Assembly: GCF_010367455.1 (NCBI RefSeq)
Contig: NZ_WRPR01000011.1
Coordinates: 1-64,000, forward strand
Length of the DNA stretch: 64,000 nt
Direction: 5' to 3'
Source of the DNA: Candidatus Laterigemmans baculatus
GTDB taxonomy: Bacteria; Planctomycetota; Planctomycetia; Pirellulales; Pirellulaceae
Shown: positions 10,101 through 18,059 of the stretch, piece by piece
Layout of the letters: every line of letters starts with the position of its first letter
Position numbering within the stretch: position 1 is the stretch's first letter
Program-made: the position numbers and the translations under genes
Notes under the pieces: generated by a model
Database searches by the model: none
What the model saw: the letters and a program-made list of their open reading frames with translations, nothing else
What the model was told of the DNA's origin: nothing

Positions 10101-12893
10101 GCGAGCTTCTCCGCTCCGCTGTATCCAGTGGCGCCGGCCGGAAGTCTGATCCACGACTCGCAGTTCACGACTTCGCCGGGCGGCCCCGCGACGGCCGGTG
10201 CCGACGGGACGATCGCGCACGGCGACGACCAAGACGACTTCACGATCCATCTCGATCCGCACCAAACGCTCACGGTGGTGGTCGAGACTGAGGACGCGTT
10301 GCAGCCCACGATCGAGATCCTCGATCCTTCCGGGACGGTCGTGGGCAGCGGCGAGGCGGTGGGCGTGCGGGAAGCGGCCGTCGCTCTGGCTCCGGCGACC
10401 GCAGGCGGCATCTATACGATCCGGGTCGGCGGTGTCGCCGGCTCGATGGGACTCTATAGCGTGCGAGCGGTGCTCAATGCGGACATCGAGCGGGAATTCT
10501 ATGGTGGTGAGAACGACAGCATTGCGACCGCGCACAACCTGGAGTCCTCGTTCACGTCGCTGCTCAAGGGAGCCGAGCGGGGGGCGATCCTCGGCCGCGC
10601 CGACGGCATTGGGACGGGGCTCGGTCCCGACGGCTTCGGTTATATGGCGACGTCCGTTCCTTTCTCGTTCGAAGACATCAGCACGACCGGGACGCTGATA
10701 GAAGAATTCTACTTAGCCTATCCCGCGCGGACGTCGACCTTTGACGGCTATGCACCACTGAGCGATGCGGACCTGGGTGACTTCGAATTTGAGTTTTACG
10801 GCGCGACCTACCGTGACCTGTTTGTAAGCATCGACGGATTCCTGACATTCCGTTGGGGAGTGGTCGCGCCCGACAATTCGGACCTGCGATACTCACCCTC
10901 TCCACCCATCATTGCCGCGCTGTGGGACGACTACCAATTGTTCGGCGGCAGTGGAAAGGTTTATTGGCAGGTCAGCGGCGAAGGAGATGCTCAAGAACTG
11001 ACAATCCAGTGGAGCAATCTCCGCCTCGACCCATCATGGAATCATCATCCGCAGACATTCCAGGTCGTACTTCGCGAAGCGGACAACTCGATCCAAGTCA
11101 ACTATCTCAACCTTGCCACCGGCTACGATGCGACCGCCGAGGGAGCAACCGCGACTGTGGGAATCAAAGATTCGTGGTCGCAGCCGGCTCTCAACTCTCG
11201 AAGACTCACCGCTTCCTACAACGACGCTTCGAATCGTCACGTGGGGACCGGACAGAGCCTGCGGTTCCATCTCCCCGACCCCACCGCCGACTACTATGCG
11301 GTGGAGTTGGAAGCGGGAGAAAAATTGACCGTTGCCACGACTGCCCTCGATGCGGGAGTCGTCGACGTCGAACTGGTTGATGGTTCGTCCAGCATTTTGG
11401 CAAGCGGCCACAATGTTTCGGTCGGCGAAGATGTAATTGCAAACTTCGAATTGCCCAGCAGTGGGACGTATTATGTTCGCGTCCGCGGAGATTTGGATGT
11501 CGATTACAGTCTGGTTCTAACTCGCAATGCCGTCTTCGACACCGAGGGCAATAGCACGCCGCGGATCGCTCAGGATCTGGCAGGCCTCAAAGTGGCTCTG
11601 GGGCACGTGGGCGGCCCCGCTGCGACGCCGGGGAACGTCCGCGTCGCGGTGCATGCCAACGATTGGGATTGGACGTCGCGACAAGGCGCCCTACGAGTGG
11701 CCACGCAGTTGAACGACAGCTCGGTCTATGACTTTACTGCCACGGTGGTCGCAAACGACTCGATGGACACGGTGGAGGAGTTAGAAAATTACGACGTGGT
11801 GATCATCGGCAGCTGGTTTTATCGCGAATTTCCGATGGACGTGGCTAAAGCGCTGCGGAGTTGGGTCGAGTCGGGTTCGGGCGGCTTGGTGGCCATCGGC
11901 AACGCGAACCGGCAACTCACCCAGTTCACCACGGATCAACGCGTGCGAGCGATGATGGATCCGATCATCCCGCTCGACCTGGGGTACAACAACGTGCCCT
12001 ATGCCTACGCCCCGCTGACGGTAGTCGATTCGCTGCATCCGGTGACCCACGGGATCACGGAAGTCACGGGCATCTACCAGGGTGAATCGAGCTTCAACGA
12101 GGCCGATGCGGATGCCCAGGTGCTGGGAATTGAGGGCTCTTGGGCCAAGCGGCCGGGGATTACCGTCAGCGAAGCGAGCGGTGGGCGGACCGTGCACTTG
12201 ATGCCCCAGTACGGCTGGCCCGACTACACCGATCTGCGCGTCCCCGGCAGTTCCGCCGACCGATTGCTGGAGCAGGCCGTGGCGTGGGCGACGCCGCCGG
12301 GCTTGGACGAAGCGGACGTTTACGCGTTCAACGCCGAGGCGGGAGCGACGCTGGATCTGTTCACCACCACGCCGGGCGACGGTTCGGGCGCGTTCGCCAA
12401 CACGCTCGACCCTCGCCTGACGCTGTACGATGCCGCTGGCAACGTGGTCGCGACGGGGATCCCGATGGCCGATGGTCGCAACGAGCAGATCGTCTACACC
12501 GTGCCCGCGGGTGCGGGCGGTCGTTACCGGATCGCCGTGGCGGCGGAGAATGGGACAGCGGGCCAGTACGTGCTGGATCCAGTCCAGGTCGCGCCCCCCG
12601 AATCCCTGACCGCCACAAGCGAAGCGACGCCCGAGATCGTGTCTTCGACGGCGCCGCAGCCGGACGCCGCAGCGGGTGACTCGGGGGACGAGATTGGAGG
12701 ATCCGCGGCCCCCGGGGAGGCGACTCTGAGCGGTTTGTCTTGGGAAGAGTCGCCGCAGGACGATTACGAATCGCTCGCCGTAGCCCAACTCGAAGCCGAA
12801 GAGCAAGCGGCCGAAGAGGGCCCGGCCGAAGAGCCGCCGGTCGACCAGCTGTTCGCCGACACCGCCTCGCTCGAGGAAGTCTTACAGAGCTGA
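7146..12893 (+). CDS. Giant exported multidomain surface protein (LEPR-XLL type signal)
   Basis: A 1915-residue exported protein. Residues 48-60 (CEQLEARMLLAAA) match the planctomycete LEPR-XLL N-terminal signal, preceded by a basic leader. Domains I can see, in order: pre-peptidase C-terminal (PPC)-like beta domain (about 85-190); a beta domain with DGDSATDIPFNVSRFYN (about 258-410); PPC-like domains (about 435-530 and 560-665); a bacterial Ig-like segment interrupted by a C-type-lectin-like unit (about 738-805, NYYMLTDRTTSWAEAAQWAE); another Ig-like domain (about 855-960); a PPC-like domain (about 1010-1110); a nidogen/NIDO-like domain (about 1210-1335); a PPC-like domain (about 1375-1460); a ThuA/amidotransferase-like Rossmann domain (about 1497-1715); and a last PPC-like domain before an acidic Glu/Ala tail. 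Its position behind the exporter operon suggests it is the cargo. Function is probably adhesion or cell-surface structure; no catalytic site is certain. Confidence 0.85.
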   Translation: MSPAQRRNSRQVLRGLLQSESPWITRRACRSAFARQASAAPRYTTPRCEQLEARMLLAAAPFGDVAYASAASAFPALEPQLPLGSLVYQGEQAGAIELDGERDTFTLDVDPGQSLTVVLAADDTLRASVEIRRSPDADAVHAEADSAGEAVVLQSIPTRGRLIGNGPPAATYEIVVSSLDGSTGGYTLQTILNAAAELEEQTGATNDDPATAQDLAAAFQPLAQGIDDDSDGDGRADRAAVIGRLGSDGTTTVPSVFAEVDGDSATDIPFNVSRFYNKTSMRFQQIYSASEFTEGGLIDELRFRRDAWAEAFEERGIDVQVKLSYAARSVDTLSQRFAENVGADQITVFDGLLDLESDGEGIPRPFDIVIDVDDVFVYDPSRGDLLVEMQIRNAATVPRFDYARGIQQSTTNSVYAFDADATDGAAYPWNLGGLVTQFGIAANEDWYRFTREAGESTTIALSELSAGQATLELYAADGTQLARGVSDALHASEVIADFAAEETAGTYYVRVSGEGNTQYNLVVTRNAALESTNNDSIASAQELIPSASAGRRWVLGGIDGSSDFYAVTVEGNRMLTLETDTPGSGSGDFVNDLDPMLRLYDSEGQLVAVDDDGSPVGQNAKLRYKVPKGAGGVYYVEVLSSEAASPTTGEYILSVQHADAVPGPFEATIVAPPEAYRTRTAPTHATVDFNDAVWLPSVDASDLSVSGVTATDVIVVDGNTLTFELPSYAFPWDLAQGGNGNYYMLTDRTTSWAEAAQWAEALGGQLVSIDSDRERQFLEHHFLSGDHRDDSYWLHGGSVFSSLSESQPARQGIVELTELPPGIWSLNDGVHTLAIADGAVSDVQSTPVSGGSSTVLVDLTAPRVVGVSPQSGAVAASGDFEVTITFSEPIDAAALDPSGLTLAGHFREGHFTHDSLQWNAEGTALTLSYSSLPDDRYALTIPSGVDGIQDLLGWQLDGEGQAVPSGDGFEGGSFRYIFAVDPSSAASFSAPLYPVAPAGSLIHDSQFTTSPGGPATAGADGTIAHGDDQDDFTIHLDPHQTLTVVVETEDALQPTIEILDPSGTVVGSGEAVGVREAAVALAPATAGGIYTIRVGGVAGSMGLYSVRAVLNADIEREFYGGENDSIATAHNLESSFTSLLKGAERGAILGRADGIGTGLGPDGFGYMATSVPFSFEDISTTGTLIEEFYLAYPARTSTFDGYAPLSDADLGDFEFEFYGATYRDLFVSIDGFLTFRWGVVAPDNSDLRYSPSPPIIAALWDDYQLFGGSGKVYWQVSGEGDAQELTIQWSNLRLDPSWNHHPQTFQVVLREADNSIQVNYLNLATGYDATAEGATATVGIKDSWSQPALNSRRLTASYNDASNRHVGTGQSLRFHLPDPTADYYAVELEAGEKLTVATTALDAGVVDVELVDGSSSILASGHNVSVGEDVIANFELPSSGTYYVRVRGDLDVDYSLVLTRNAVFDTEGNSTPRIAQDLAGLKVALGHVGGPAATPGNVRVAVHANDWDWTSRQGALRVATQLNDSSVYDFTATVVANDSMDTVEELENYDVVIIGSWFYREFPMDVAKALRSWVESGSGGLVAIGNANRQLTQFTTDQRVRAMMDPIIPLDLGYNNVPYAYAPLTVVDSLHPVTHGITEVTGIYQGESSFNEADADAQVLGIEGSWAKRPGITVSEASGGRTVHLMPQYGWPDYTDLRVPGSSADRLLEQAVAWATPPGLDEADVYAFNAEAGATLDLFTTTPGDGSGAFANTLDPRLTLYDAAGNVVATGIPMADGRNEQIVYTVPAGAGGRYRIAVAAENGTAGQYVLDPVQVAPPESLTATSEATPEIVSSTAPQPDAAAGDSGDEIGGSAAPGEATLSGLSWEESPQDDYESLAVAQLEAEEQAAEEGPAEEPPVDQLFADTASLEEVLQS

Positions 12894-13031
12894 CCCGCAG
12901 CGGGAATTGACCCTCGACTGGGTTTTTCGAAAGATGGAAACTCGGCACCTTCCTCCACCTCTGGGCCCCCTGAGTCGCAAGCGGACTGCTTTCCGCTCAG
13001 GTGGGCCGCTCACGCGGACGAGGACGAGACA

Positions 13032-13322
13032 CTGAGAATCATCTTCGAATTCGTCGGCGGCCCGAACGACGGCACGGTCCTGCACGGCCGTGTCGGCGAA
13101 GCGAGCGACGCCGAGCGGTACTTTCTGTTCACCAATCACGGCGCCGTCGGCCAGCGGTTCAAGGTGGCGTCGCCGTACGCGGTCGAGACATTGGCCGAAG
13201 AGGGGCTGCAGGAAGAAATGCCGCACCACTTTCAGCGGCACTTCTACATCGTCACCGACCGCCAGGAAACGAGCGACGAGGTGGTGGTTGCGGCTCGCTA
13301 CCTGCCCGAAGCCAGCGAGTAA
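13032..13322 (+). CDS. Small conserved-looking protein with CTG start
   Basis: A 96-residue cytosolic protein of unknown function, beginning (M)RIIFEFVGGPNDGTVL and containing YFLFTNHGAVGQRFKVAS. There is no ATG, GTG or TTG in a sensible place; a CTG at 13032 has a GAGG sequence 8 nt upstream, which fits a ribosome binding site. The reading frame is the same as that of the giant gene and is open from that gene's TGA at 12891 onward, so a read-through product is formally possible, but the 46 codons between look like non-coding sequence. The composition is typical of a folded soluble protein. Its TAA (13320-13322) abuts the stop of the convergent DUF1080 gene. Confidence 0.65.
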   Translation: MRIIFEFVGGPNDGTVLHGRVGEASDAERYFLFTNHGAVGQRFKVASPYAVETLAEEGLQEEMPHHFQRHFYIVTDRQETSDEVVVAARYLPEASE

Positions 13323-14084
13323 CTACTCGAGGTCTTTGATCCGGATGTTTTTGAATTCGACCCACATCGGCTTGCCTGCGTGCAGCTGCAGGGCGAGGAC
13401 GCCGTCGGTCAAGGCGAGCTCGGGGGCTTTGTCGGTGAAATCGAGGATCAAGCGACCATTGAGGTAATGCCGGATGTGGTTACCTTTGGCGACGATCACG
13501 ACATCGTTCCAGTCGTCGAGCTCGAACAGCTCTTTGTAGCCCGCTGCATCGATCAGCGTCTCTTGGACCTGTTTGCCACCTTCGGCCGTCCAGACCGCCT
13601 TCTCGCCAGCCAAGCAGATCCGGCCCCGCTTGCCCCCTTCGTCGTAGATGAAGCCCGAGACGTTGGGCATGTCTTCCTCATTGCGGAGCTCGTGCTGGTA
13701 ACCGCGAACGACCCATTTGTTGCGAGCCGAAGAGTCGGTGATGTGCTTGGAGCGGTACTGGATTCCCGAGTTGTTGGTGGCGCTCAGCCGGAACGACAGC
13801 CGCAATTCGAAGTCGCCCGTCTTGCCTTCCTCCCAGATCAGGAAGGTATTGCCTGTGGCGGGATTCTCGGCGGTCGTCTCGCCGTGGATCACTCCGTCGC
13901 GGACCGACCACATCGACGGATCGCCGTTCCAGCCCTCGAGCGATTTGCCGTCGAAGATCTTTTTCATGTCCGCCGATTCGGCGGGCGCTTCGTGCGACGC
14001 ATCGGCCGCACCGACGGCTTGCGAATGAGCGGCATGAAGCGAAAAAGCGGCGAGCAGGGCAACCGCGAACAGGCGGATCGTCAT
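13323..14084 (-). CDS. Secreted DUF1080 (3-keto-disaccharide hydrolase-like) protein
   Basis: A 253-residue exported protein with a signal peptide (MTIRLFAVALLAAFSLHAAH...) and one DUF1080 domain (about 40-250), a concanavalin-like beta-sandwich found in many copies in planctomycetes and now named for 3-keto-glycoside hydrolysis. Typical segments are FDGKSLEGWNG near residue 42, NNSGIQYRS in the middle, and a C-terminal FKNIRIKDL. The ATG at 14084 is chosen because the signal peptide starts there; the open frame extends to 14252 without coding character. It faces the small CTG-start gene tail to tail with no spacer. A role in degradation of glycans in the periplasm is inferred from the family. 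Confidence 0.88.
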   Translation of the reverse strand: MTIRLFAVALLAAFSLHAAHSQAVGAADASHEAPAESADMKKIFDGKSLEGWNGDPSMWSVRDGVIHGETTAENPATGNTFLIWEEGKTGDFELRLSFRLSATNNSGIQYRSKHITDSSARNKWVVRGYQHELRNEEDMPNVSGFIYDEGGKRGRICLAGEKAVWTAEGGKQVQETLIDAAGYKELFELDDWNDVVIVAKGNHIRHYLNGRLILDFTDKAPELALTDGVLALQLHAGKPMWVEFKNIRIKDLE

Positions 14085-14246
14085 CGTTGGGAGTTCCCCA
14101 GGTGGAAAGTAAAGTACAGGTTCCGTAACGGCGATTATGGTTCGCCGAGTGGCGAGGTAAAACCCGCAGGCTAACTTAGCCCCGCGGATTTCGCTCGAGC
14201 CATGTGGGTCGCAGACAACCGCGAGTAACAGACGGAGGAGATTCCG

Positions 14247-15050
14247 ATTCAAATCGACGGGAAAGTAGCCTGGGTCACCGGAGCTTCGTCGGGCATTGGC
14301 GAGGCGCTAGCCGAAGGGCTGGCGCGGCGCGGCGCTTCGGTCGTGCTCAGCGCCCGCCGCGGCGAGATGCTTCGCGAAGTCCAAAGCCGCTGCCCCCGCA
14401 GCGAGGCGCACCTCGTGCTGCCCCTCGACTTGACCGACACCGCGGCCATTCCCGCGGCGGTCTCCCAGGTCTTGGGACACTACGGGAGGATCGACCTCCT
14501 AATCAACAACGCTGGGCTGACGCAGCGGAGCTTGGCGATCGACACCTCGCTGGACGTCGACCGGCGGATCATGGATGTCAACTTCTTTGGCCCCGTCGCC
14601 CTGACCAAAGCGGTCCTCCCCAAAATGCTCGAGCGGGGTTCGGGACAGATCATCGTCGTCAGCAGTTTGCTGGGTAAGTTCGGCATCGGCCACCGCTCGG
14701 CTTACTCCGCTTCCAAGCACGCTGTGCAGGGGTTTTTTGATTCGCTACGGGCCGAGGTCCATGACCGCGGGATTGGAGTTACAATCGCATGCCCCGGAGC
14801 GGTCCGCACTAGCGCCTCGCTCAACGCCTTGTCGGGCGACGGCACGCCCCATGGAAGGATGGACCCGTTCATCGAGCGGGGACTCGCTCCGAGCGATTGT
14901 GCCGAACGGATCCTCCGCGGCATCGAGCGCGAGCAGTACGAAGTCTATCCCGCCCGGCTCGAACGACTGGCCCTGCTTCTGAGCCGACTCGCACCCGGCT
15001 TGTTTAAGCGATGCATCCGCGCGAAGAGACTGGAACAGCTACCCAAGTGA
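14247..15050 (+). CDS. Short-chain dehydrogenase/reductase with ATT start
   Basis: An NAD(P)-dependent oxidoreductase of 267 residues. The Rossmann motif TGASSGIG lies at residues 11-18, NNAG follows, and the catalytic Tyr-x3-Lys is Y153/K157 (YSASK). The protein resembles the DltE/YqjQ-type SDRs; the substrate is unknown. The N-terminal strand (IQIDGKVAWV) lies upstream of the first conventional start (GTG 14343), which would remove the cofactor motif. The only start placed correctly is ATT at 14247, 6 nt after a perfect GGAGGAG at 14234-14240. It is followed with a 4-bp (GTGA) or 40-bp overlap by the epimerase gene, so they form an operon. Confidence 0.85.
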   Translation: MQIDGKVAWVTGASSGIGEALAEGLARRGASVVLSARRGEMLREVQSRCPRSEAHLVLPLDLTDTAAIPAAVSQVLGHYGRIDLLINNAGLTQRSLAIDTSLDVDRRIMDVNFFGPVALTKAVLPKMLERGSGQIIVVSSLLGKFGIGHRSAYSASKHAVQGFFDSLRAEVHDRGIGVTIACPGAVRTSASLNALSGDGTPHGRMDPFIERGLAPSDCAERILRGIEREQYEVYPARLERLALLLSRLAPGLFKRCIRAKRLEQLPK

Positions 15051-16144
15051 CGCACACCTCTGAACCGAGCCCTCCTGAACCGAGCCCTCCTGAATCCAGT
15101 CCTCCGCAGGCCAGCCCCGAACCGTCCGGAGCAAATCCGCCCCGCCCCAAGCGGCTGAGCCTGATCACCGGAGCGACCGGCCTGCTCGGCAGCTACATCG
15201 CCGAACAACTCCGCGAGCAGGGGGAACCGGTTCGCGGGCTAGTCCGCACGGGGAGCGACACGCGGCTGCTGTCGAAGCTGGGCGTGGAACTTTTCGAAGG
15301 CGACCTCCGCGACCTCGACTCGCTCGGCCGAGCCACCCAGGGAGTCGATACGGTCTACCACTGCGGCGCGTTTGTCGGCGACTGGGGCCCCTGGCAGCAG
15401 TACTTCGAAGGGACGGTCGAGACGACGCGGAACGTCGTCGAAGCCTGCCGGGCCTCGGGCAACCCACGGCTCCTGCACGTCAGTTCGATCTCGGTCTACG
15501 GTCAAGTCTCTGCCGACCGAGGCAAGATCGACGAAGATTTTCCGATCGGCCAACACCACTGGCTGTGGGACTACTACGGACGCTCCAAAGTCGAAGCGGA
15601 GCAGGTGGTCCGGGCGTATCCGAACCACACGATCGTCCGCCCCAGCTGGATCTATGGTCCTCGCGACCGAGTCTCGATCCCGCGGTTGGTCGACGCCCTG
15701 CGGTCGGGCCAGTTGCGGATCATGGGAAGCGGCCGCAACCCGCTGAACATGGTCTATGCCGGCGACGTGGCGGCCGGAGCGATCTTGGCGGCCAACGAGC
15801 CGGCGGCCGTCGGCCAAGCCTACCACCTCTGCAGCCATGGCGAGATCACCCAGCGGGAATTGGTGGACCTGTTCACCGAGGGGCTGGGGATGCCACGAGT
15901 CGAGCGACACGCCCCGATGCCGGTCGCCTGGTCGGTCGCATTTCTCGCCGAAGCGGCCTTTCGCAGCCTCGGACGACGCACGCCGCCGCCGTTCACGCGC
16001 CGCGGGATCTACATCATGGGCCGGCCCACGAACTTCAGCATCGCCAAGGCCGCCGAGCAACTCGGCTGGGAGCCGCGAGTGAAAACCCGCGAAGGGGTCC
16101 GCGAAGCGCTCCAGTGGTATCTGAGCACCCACCCCGCCGCGTAA
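15011..16144 (+). CDS. NAD-dependent epimerase/dehydratase (extended SDR)
   Basis: An extended SDR of 377 residues from ATG 15011, or 365 from GTG 15047, which overlaps the previous stop by 4 bp (GTGA) and may be the real start. The N-terminus is a disordered Pro/Ser/Glu stretch built from a 15-bp tandem repeat (SPPEP units). Next comes the nucleotide-binding TGATGLLGSY (about residues 54-63), then DLRDLDSL, HVSSISVYG and the catalytic YGRSK. The family includes UDP-sugar epimerases, 3-beta-hydroxysteroid dehydrogenases and hopanoid-associated sugar epimerases; the HVSSISVYG/YGRSKVEAE pattern fits the last two best. The operon partner is the ATT-start SDR. Substrate unassigned. Confidence 0.88.
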   Translation: MHPREETGTATQVTHTSEPSPPEPSPPESSPPQASPEPSGANPPRPKRLSLITGATGLLGSYIAEQLREQGEPVRGLVRTGSDTRLLSKLGVELFEGDLRDLDSLGRATQGVDTVYHCGAFVGDWGPWQQYFEGTVETTRNVVEACRASGNPRLLHVSSISVYGQVSADRGKIDEDFPIGQHHWLWDYYGRSKVEAEQVVRAYPNHTIVRPSWIYGPRDRVSIPRLVDALRSGQLRIMGSGRNPLNMVYAGDVAAGAILAANEPAAVGQAYHLCSHGEITQRELVDLFTEGLGMPRVERHAPMPVAWSVAFLAEAAFRSLGRRTPPPFTRRGIYIMGRPTNFSIAKAAEQLGWEPRVKTREGVREALQWYLSTHPAA

Positions 16145-16505
16145 CCATCCAGTGCCGTCTCGCGGGTGAGCCGACGGCGCTAGCCGCGGGTGAGCCGACG
16201 GCGCTAGCCGCGGGTGAGCCGACGGCGCTAGCCGCGGGTTCCGCCGGGCTGCCGAGCGGGTCGGGTCGCGTTTCGCTGCGGCGCAACGCTTTTCCTCTGC
16301 GCGGACCGGAAGGGGCTCGAGGCTAGCGCCTGCGGCTCACCCGAGGCTAGCGCCTGCGGCTCAAGGGAAAGGGGCCTACGGCTCAGAGGGCTTTGCCTTG
16401 ACACTCCAGGTGGGGCTGGGAAAGATGGGCAACAAGCACCGGCGCTTCGCTGCGCTCTTGAAAGTCGCTTCATCGAGCTGTCACACCTGAGTTGGATCCG
16501 CGCGA
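16145..16505. repeat. REP-like array, family B (CTAG-centred)
   Basis: No gene in these 361 bp. Three exact tandem copies of a 24-bp unit (CGCGGGTGAGCCGACGGCGC plus TAGC) occupy 16161-16232. Two copies of the related inverted unit (GAGGCTAGCGCCTGCGGCTC) lie at 16318-16365. The two groups can pair into a large hairpin with the loop at about 16241-16317. The same family appears at 57643-57667 and 57751-57777. Confidence 0.8.
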
Positions 16506-17906
16506 ATGTCCGGTTATGCCCCGACCGAGTCCAAGACGAAAACGAAGTCGACGTCGAGTAGCGAAGGGGGAGCCAGCCGAGGGGCTGCGAGTGGCCACGC
16601 CGTCGTGCCGGCCAAGTTCCCACTGCCGCCCGAGTTCAAACGTAAGCTCCAAGAACTTCGCCGCACCGACAACACCACGAACTGGTTCTACCTCGCCCGC
16701 ACCTATCTGGCGATCGCTTTGGTCGTCGGCGGGACGATCGCCTTTTACCAGTATCGGGCCGAGAGCGGGATTTCGTGGCTTTGGAATGCGCCAGTCACAT
16801 TCCTCGCGATCCTCGTCGTCGGGGCGCTCCAGCATCACTTGGCGACGCTCGCGCACGAAGCGGTCCACCGGGTGCTGTTCAAGAACCGGTACCTCAACGA
16901 CCTCGCCTCCGAGTGGCTCTGCTCGTTCCCGATCTTCGGTTCGTCGTTTCATTATGGGCTGCACCACCTCGCCCACCACCAATATGTCAACGACCCGGAA
17001 CTCGACCCCGATATTTCTCAATTGGAACTGAGCGGCCATCGGCTGACGTTTCCGATTCTCCAGCAGGAGTTTCTGCAGGTTTTGATGCGCCAGTTGTGGC
17101 TGCCCAACTTGTTCCGCTACACCCGCGCGCGGGCCGAATACGATTCGCTCGGGACCGACAAAAATCCTTATATCCGCGAAGGTTGGAAACCCACGAAAAC
17201 ATTGGCGCGGGTCTGTCTTGGATATTTGATTGGGCTGATCGCCACTCTCGCCGGTTTAGTCCTTCTCGGCGATCCGATGTTGTTGGCGGCGATCCCGGTG
17301 GCCGGCTGGCTGGGGATTATGGCGGTGCTCCGGCTGATGCCCGATGAGGTTTATTATCAGAGCCGGATCCAACCGCTCTTTTCAGTGCGGACGCTGACGA
17401 TGATGCGGATCAGCTTCTTCAGCTTGGTGTTCACTGGGCTCGCCTGGGGCACGTGGGCGACCGGGCATCCGTGGTGGTTGTATTTCCTCGTGCTGTGGGT
17501 CGTGCCGCTGGTCAGCTCGTTTCCGTTTTACATGGTGCTCCGCCAGATTGTGCAGCATGGCAATGCCGACCGGGGCTGGTTCACCAACAGCCGTGTTTTT
17601 GACTGCAACCCGCTGATCAACTTCGCGATTTTCTCGCTCGGTCAGGATTACCACCTGCCGCATCACATGTACGCGACCGTGCCCCATTATCGGCTCAAGG
17701 CACTGCATGAAGCGCTTCTCGATCTGCCCGAGTACCGCGAGCAGGCAACGGTGGTCGAGGGCTACCTGGTTCCGCGACACCGCCCGCCGACCAAGCCAAC
17801 CGTGGTGGAAGTGCTCGGACCGAAGTACGCACCGGGCAGCGGAAATGCGATTTTCATCGACGACTCGGTGCTCGAGGGGCAGCGGATGGACCCGCCACGA
17901 GGTTAG
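16506..17906 (+). CDS. Fatty acid desaturase family membrane protein
   Basis: An integral membrane di-iron desaturase/hydroxylase of 466 residues. Three histidine boxes are present: HEAVH at 117-121, HHLAHH at 153-158 and HLPHH at 383-387. Hydrophobic segments flank the boxes (about 60-78, 95-113, 240-275, 295-340). The first 40 residues are Ser/Thr/Lys-rich and poorly conserved in character, so the true start could be slightly downstream. The family introduces double bonds or hydroxyl groups into acyl chains, carotenoids or sphingolipids; the exact substrate cannot be read from sequence. It stands alone, with REP elements on both sides. Confidence 0.85.
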   Translation: MSGYAPTESKTKTKSTSSSEGGASRGAASGHAVVPAKFPLPPEFKRKLQELRRTDNTTNWFYLARTYLAIALVVGGTIAFYQYRAESGISWLWNAPVTFLAILVVGALQHHLATLAHEAVHRVLFKNRYLNDLASEWLCSFPIFGSSFHYGLHHLAHHQYVNDPELDPDISQLELSGHRLTFPILQQEFLQVLMRQLWLPNLFRYTRARAEYDSLGTDKNPYIREGWKPTKTLARVCLGYLIGLIATLAGLVLLGDPMLLAAIPVAGWLGIMAVLRLMPDEVYYQSRIQPLFSVRTLTMMRISFFSLVFTGLAWGTWATGHPWWLYFLVLWVVPLVSSFPFYMVLRQIVQHGNADRGWFTNSRVFDCNPLINFAIFSLGQDYHLPHHMYATVPHYRLKALHEALLDLPEYREQATVVEGYLVPRHRPPTKPTVVEVLGPKYAPGSGNAIFIDDSVLEGQRMDPPRG

Positions 17907-17925
17907 GGTGGATTCTTCATCAGCC

Positions 17926-18028
17926 GCCACGCGGTAGCCCGGAATATTCATCAGCCGCCGGGCGCTAGCCCCCGGTTTCTGAAAAACGCCGTGATAACCG
18001 GACGCTAGCGCGTGGCGGCTGATGAAGC
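17926..18028. repeat. REP-like composite element, family A
   Basis: One partial and one full copy of the CTAG-centred palindromic family. The full copy pairs CAGCCGCCGGGCGCTAGCCC with an inverted partner (CGGACGCTAGCGCGTGGCGG) across a spacer of about 22 nt, giving a hairpin between the desaturase and the convergent ATP-grasp gene. It could serve as a bidirectional terminator. Confidence 0.8.
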
Positions 18029-18059
18029 GCAACTTTCGCGGAGCGAAAGGCGACTATCT

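Noticed and set aside
16161-16232. 24-bp tandem repeats that might be taken for a CRISPR array
   Set aside because: Units abut with no spacers, there are only three, and inverted partners follow. No cas genes are in the window.
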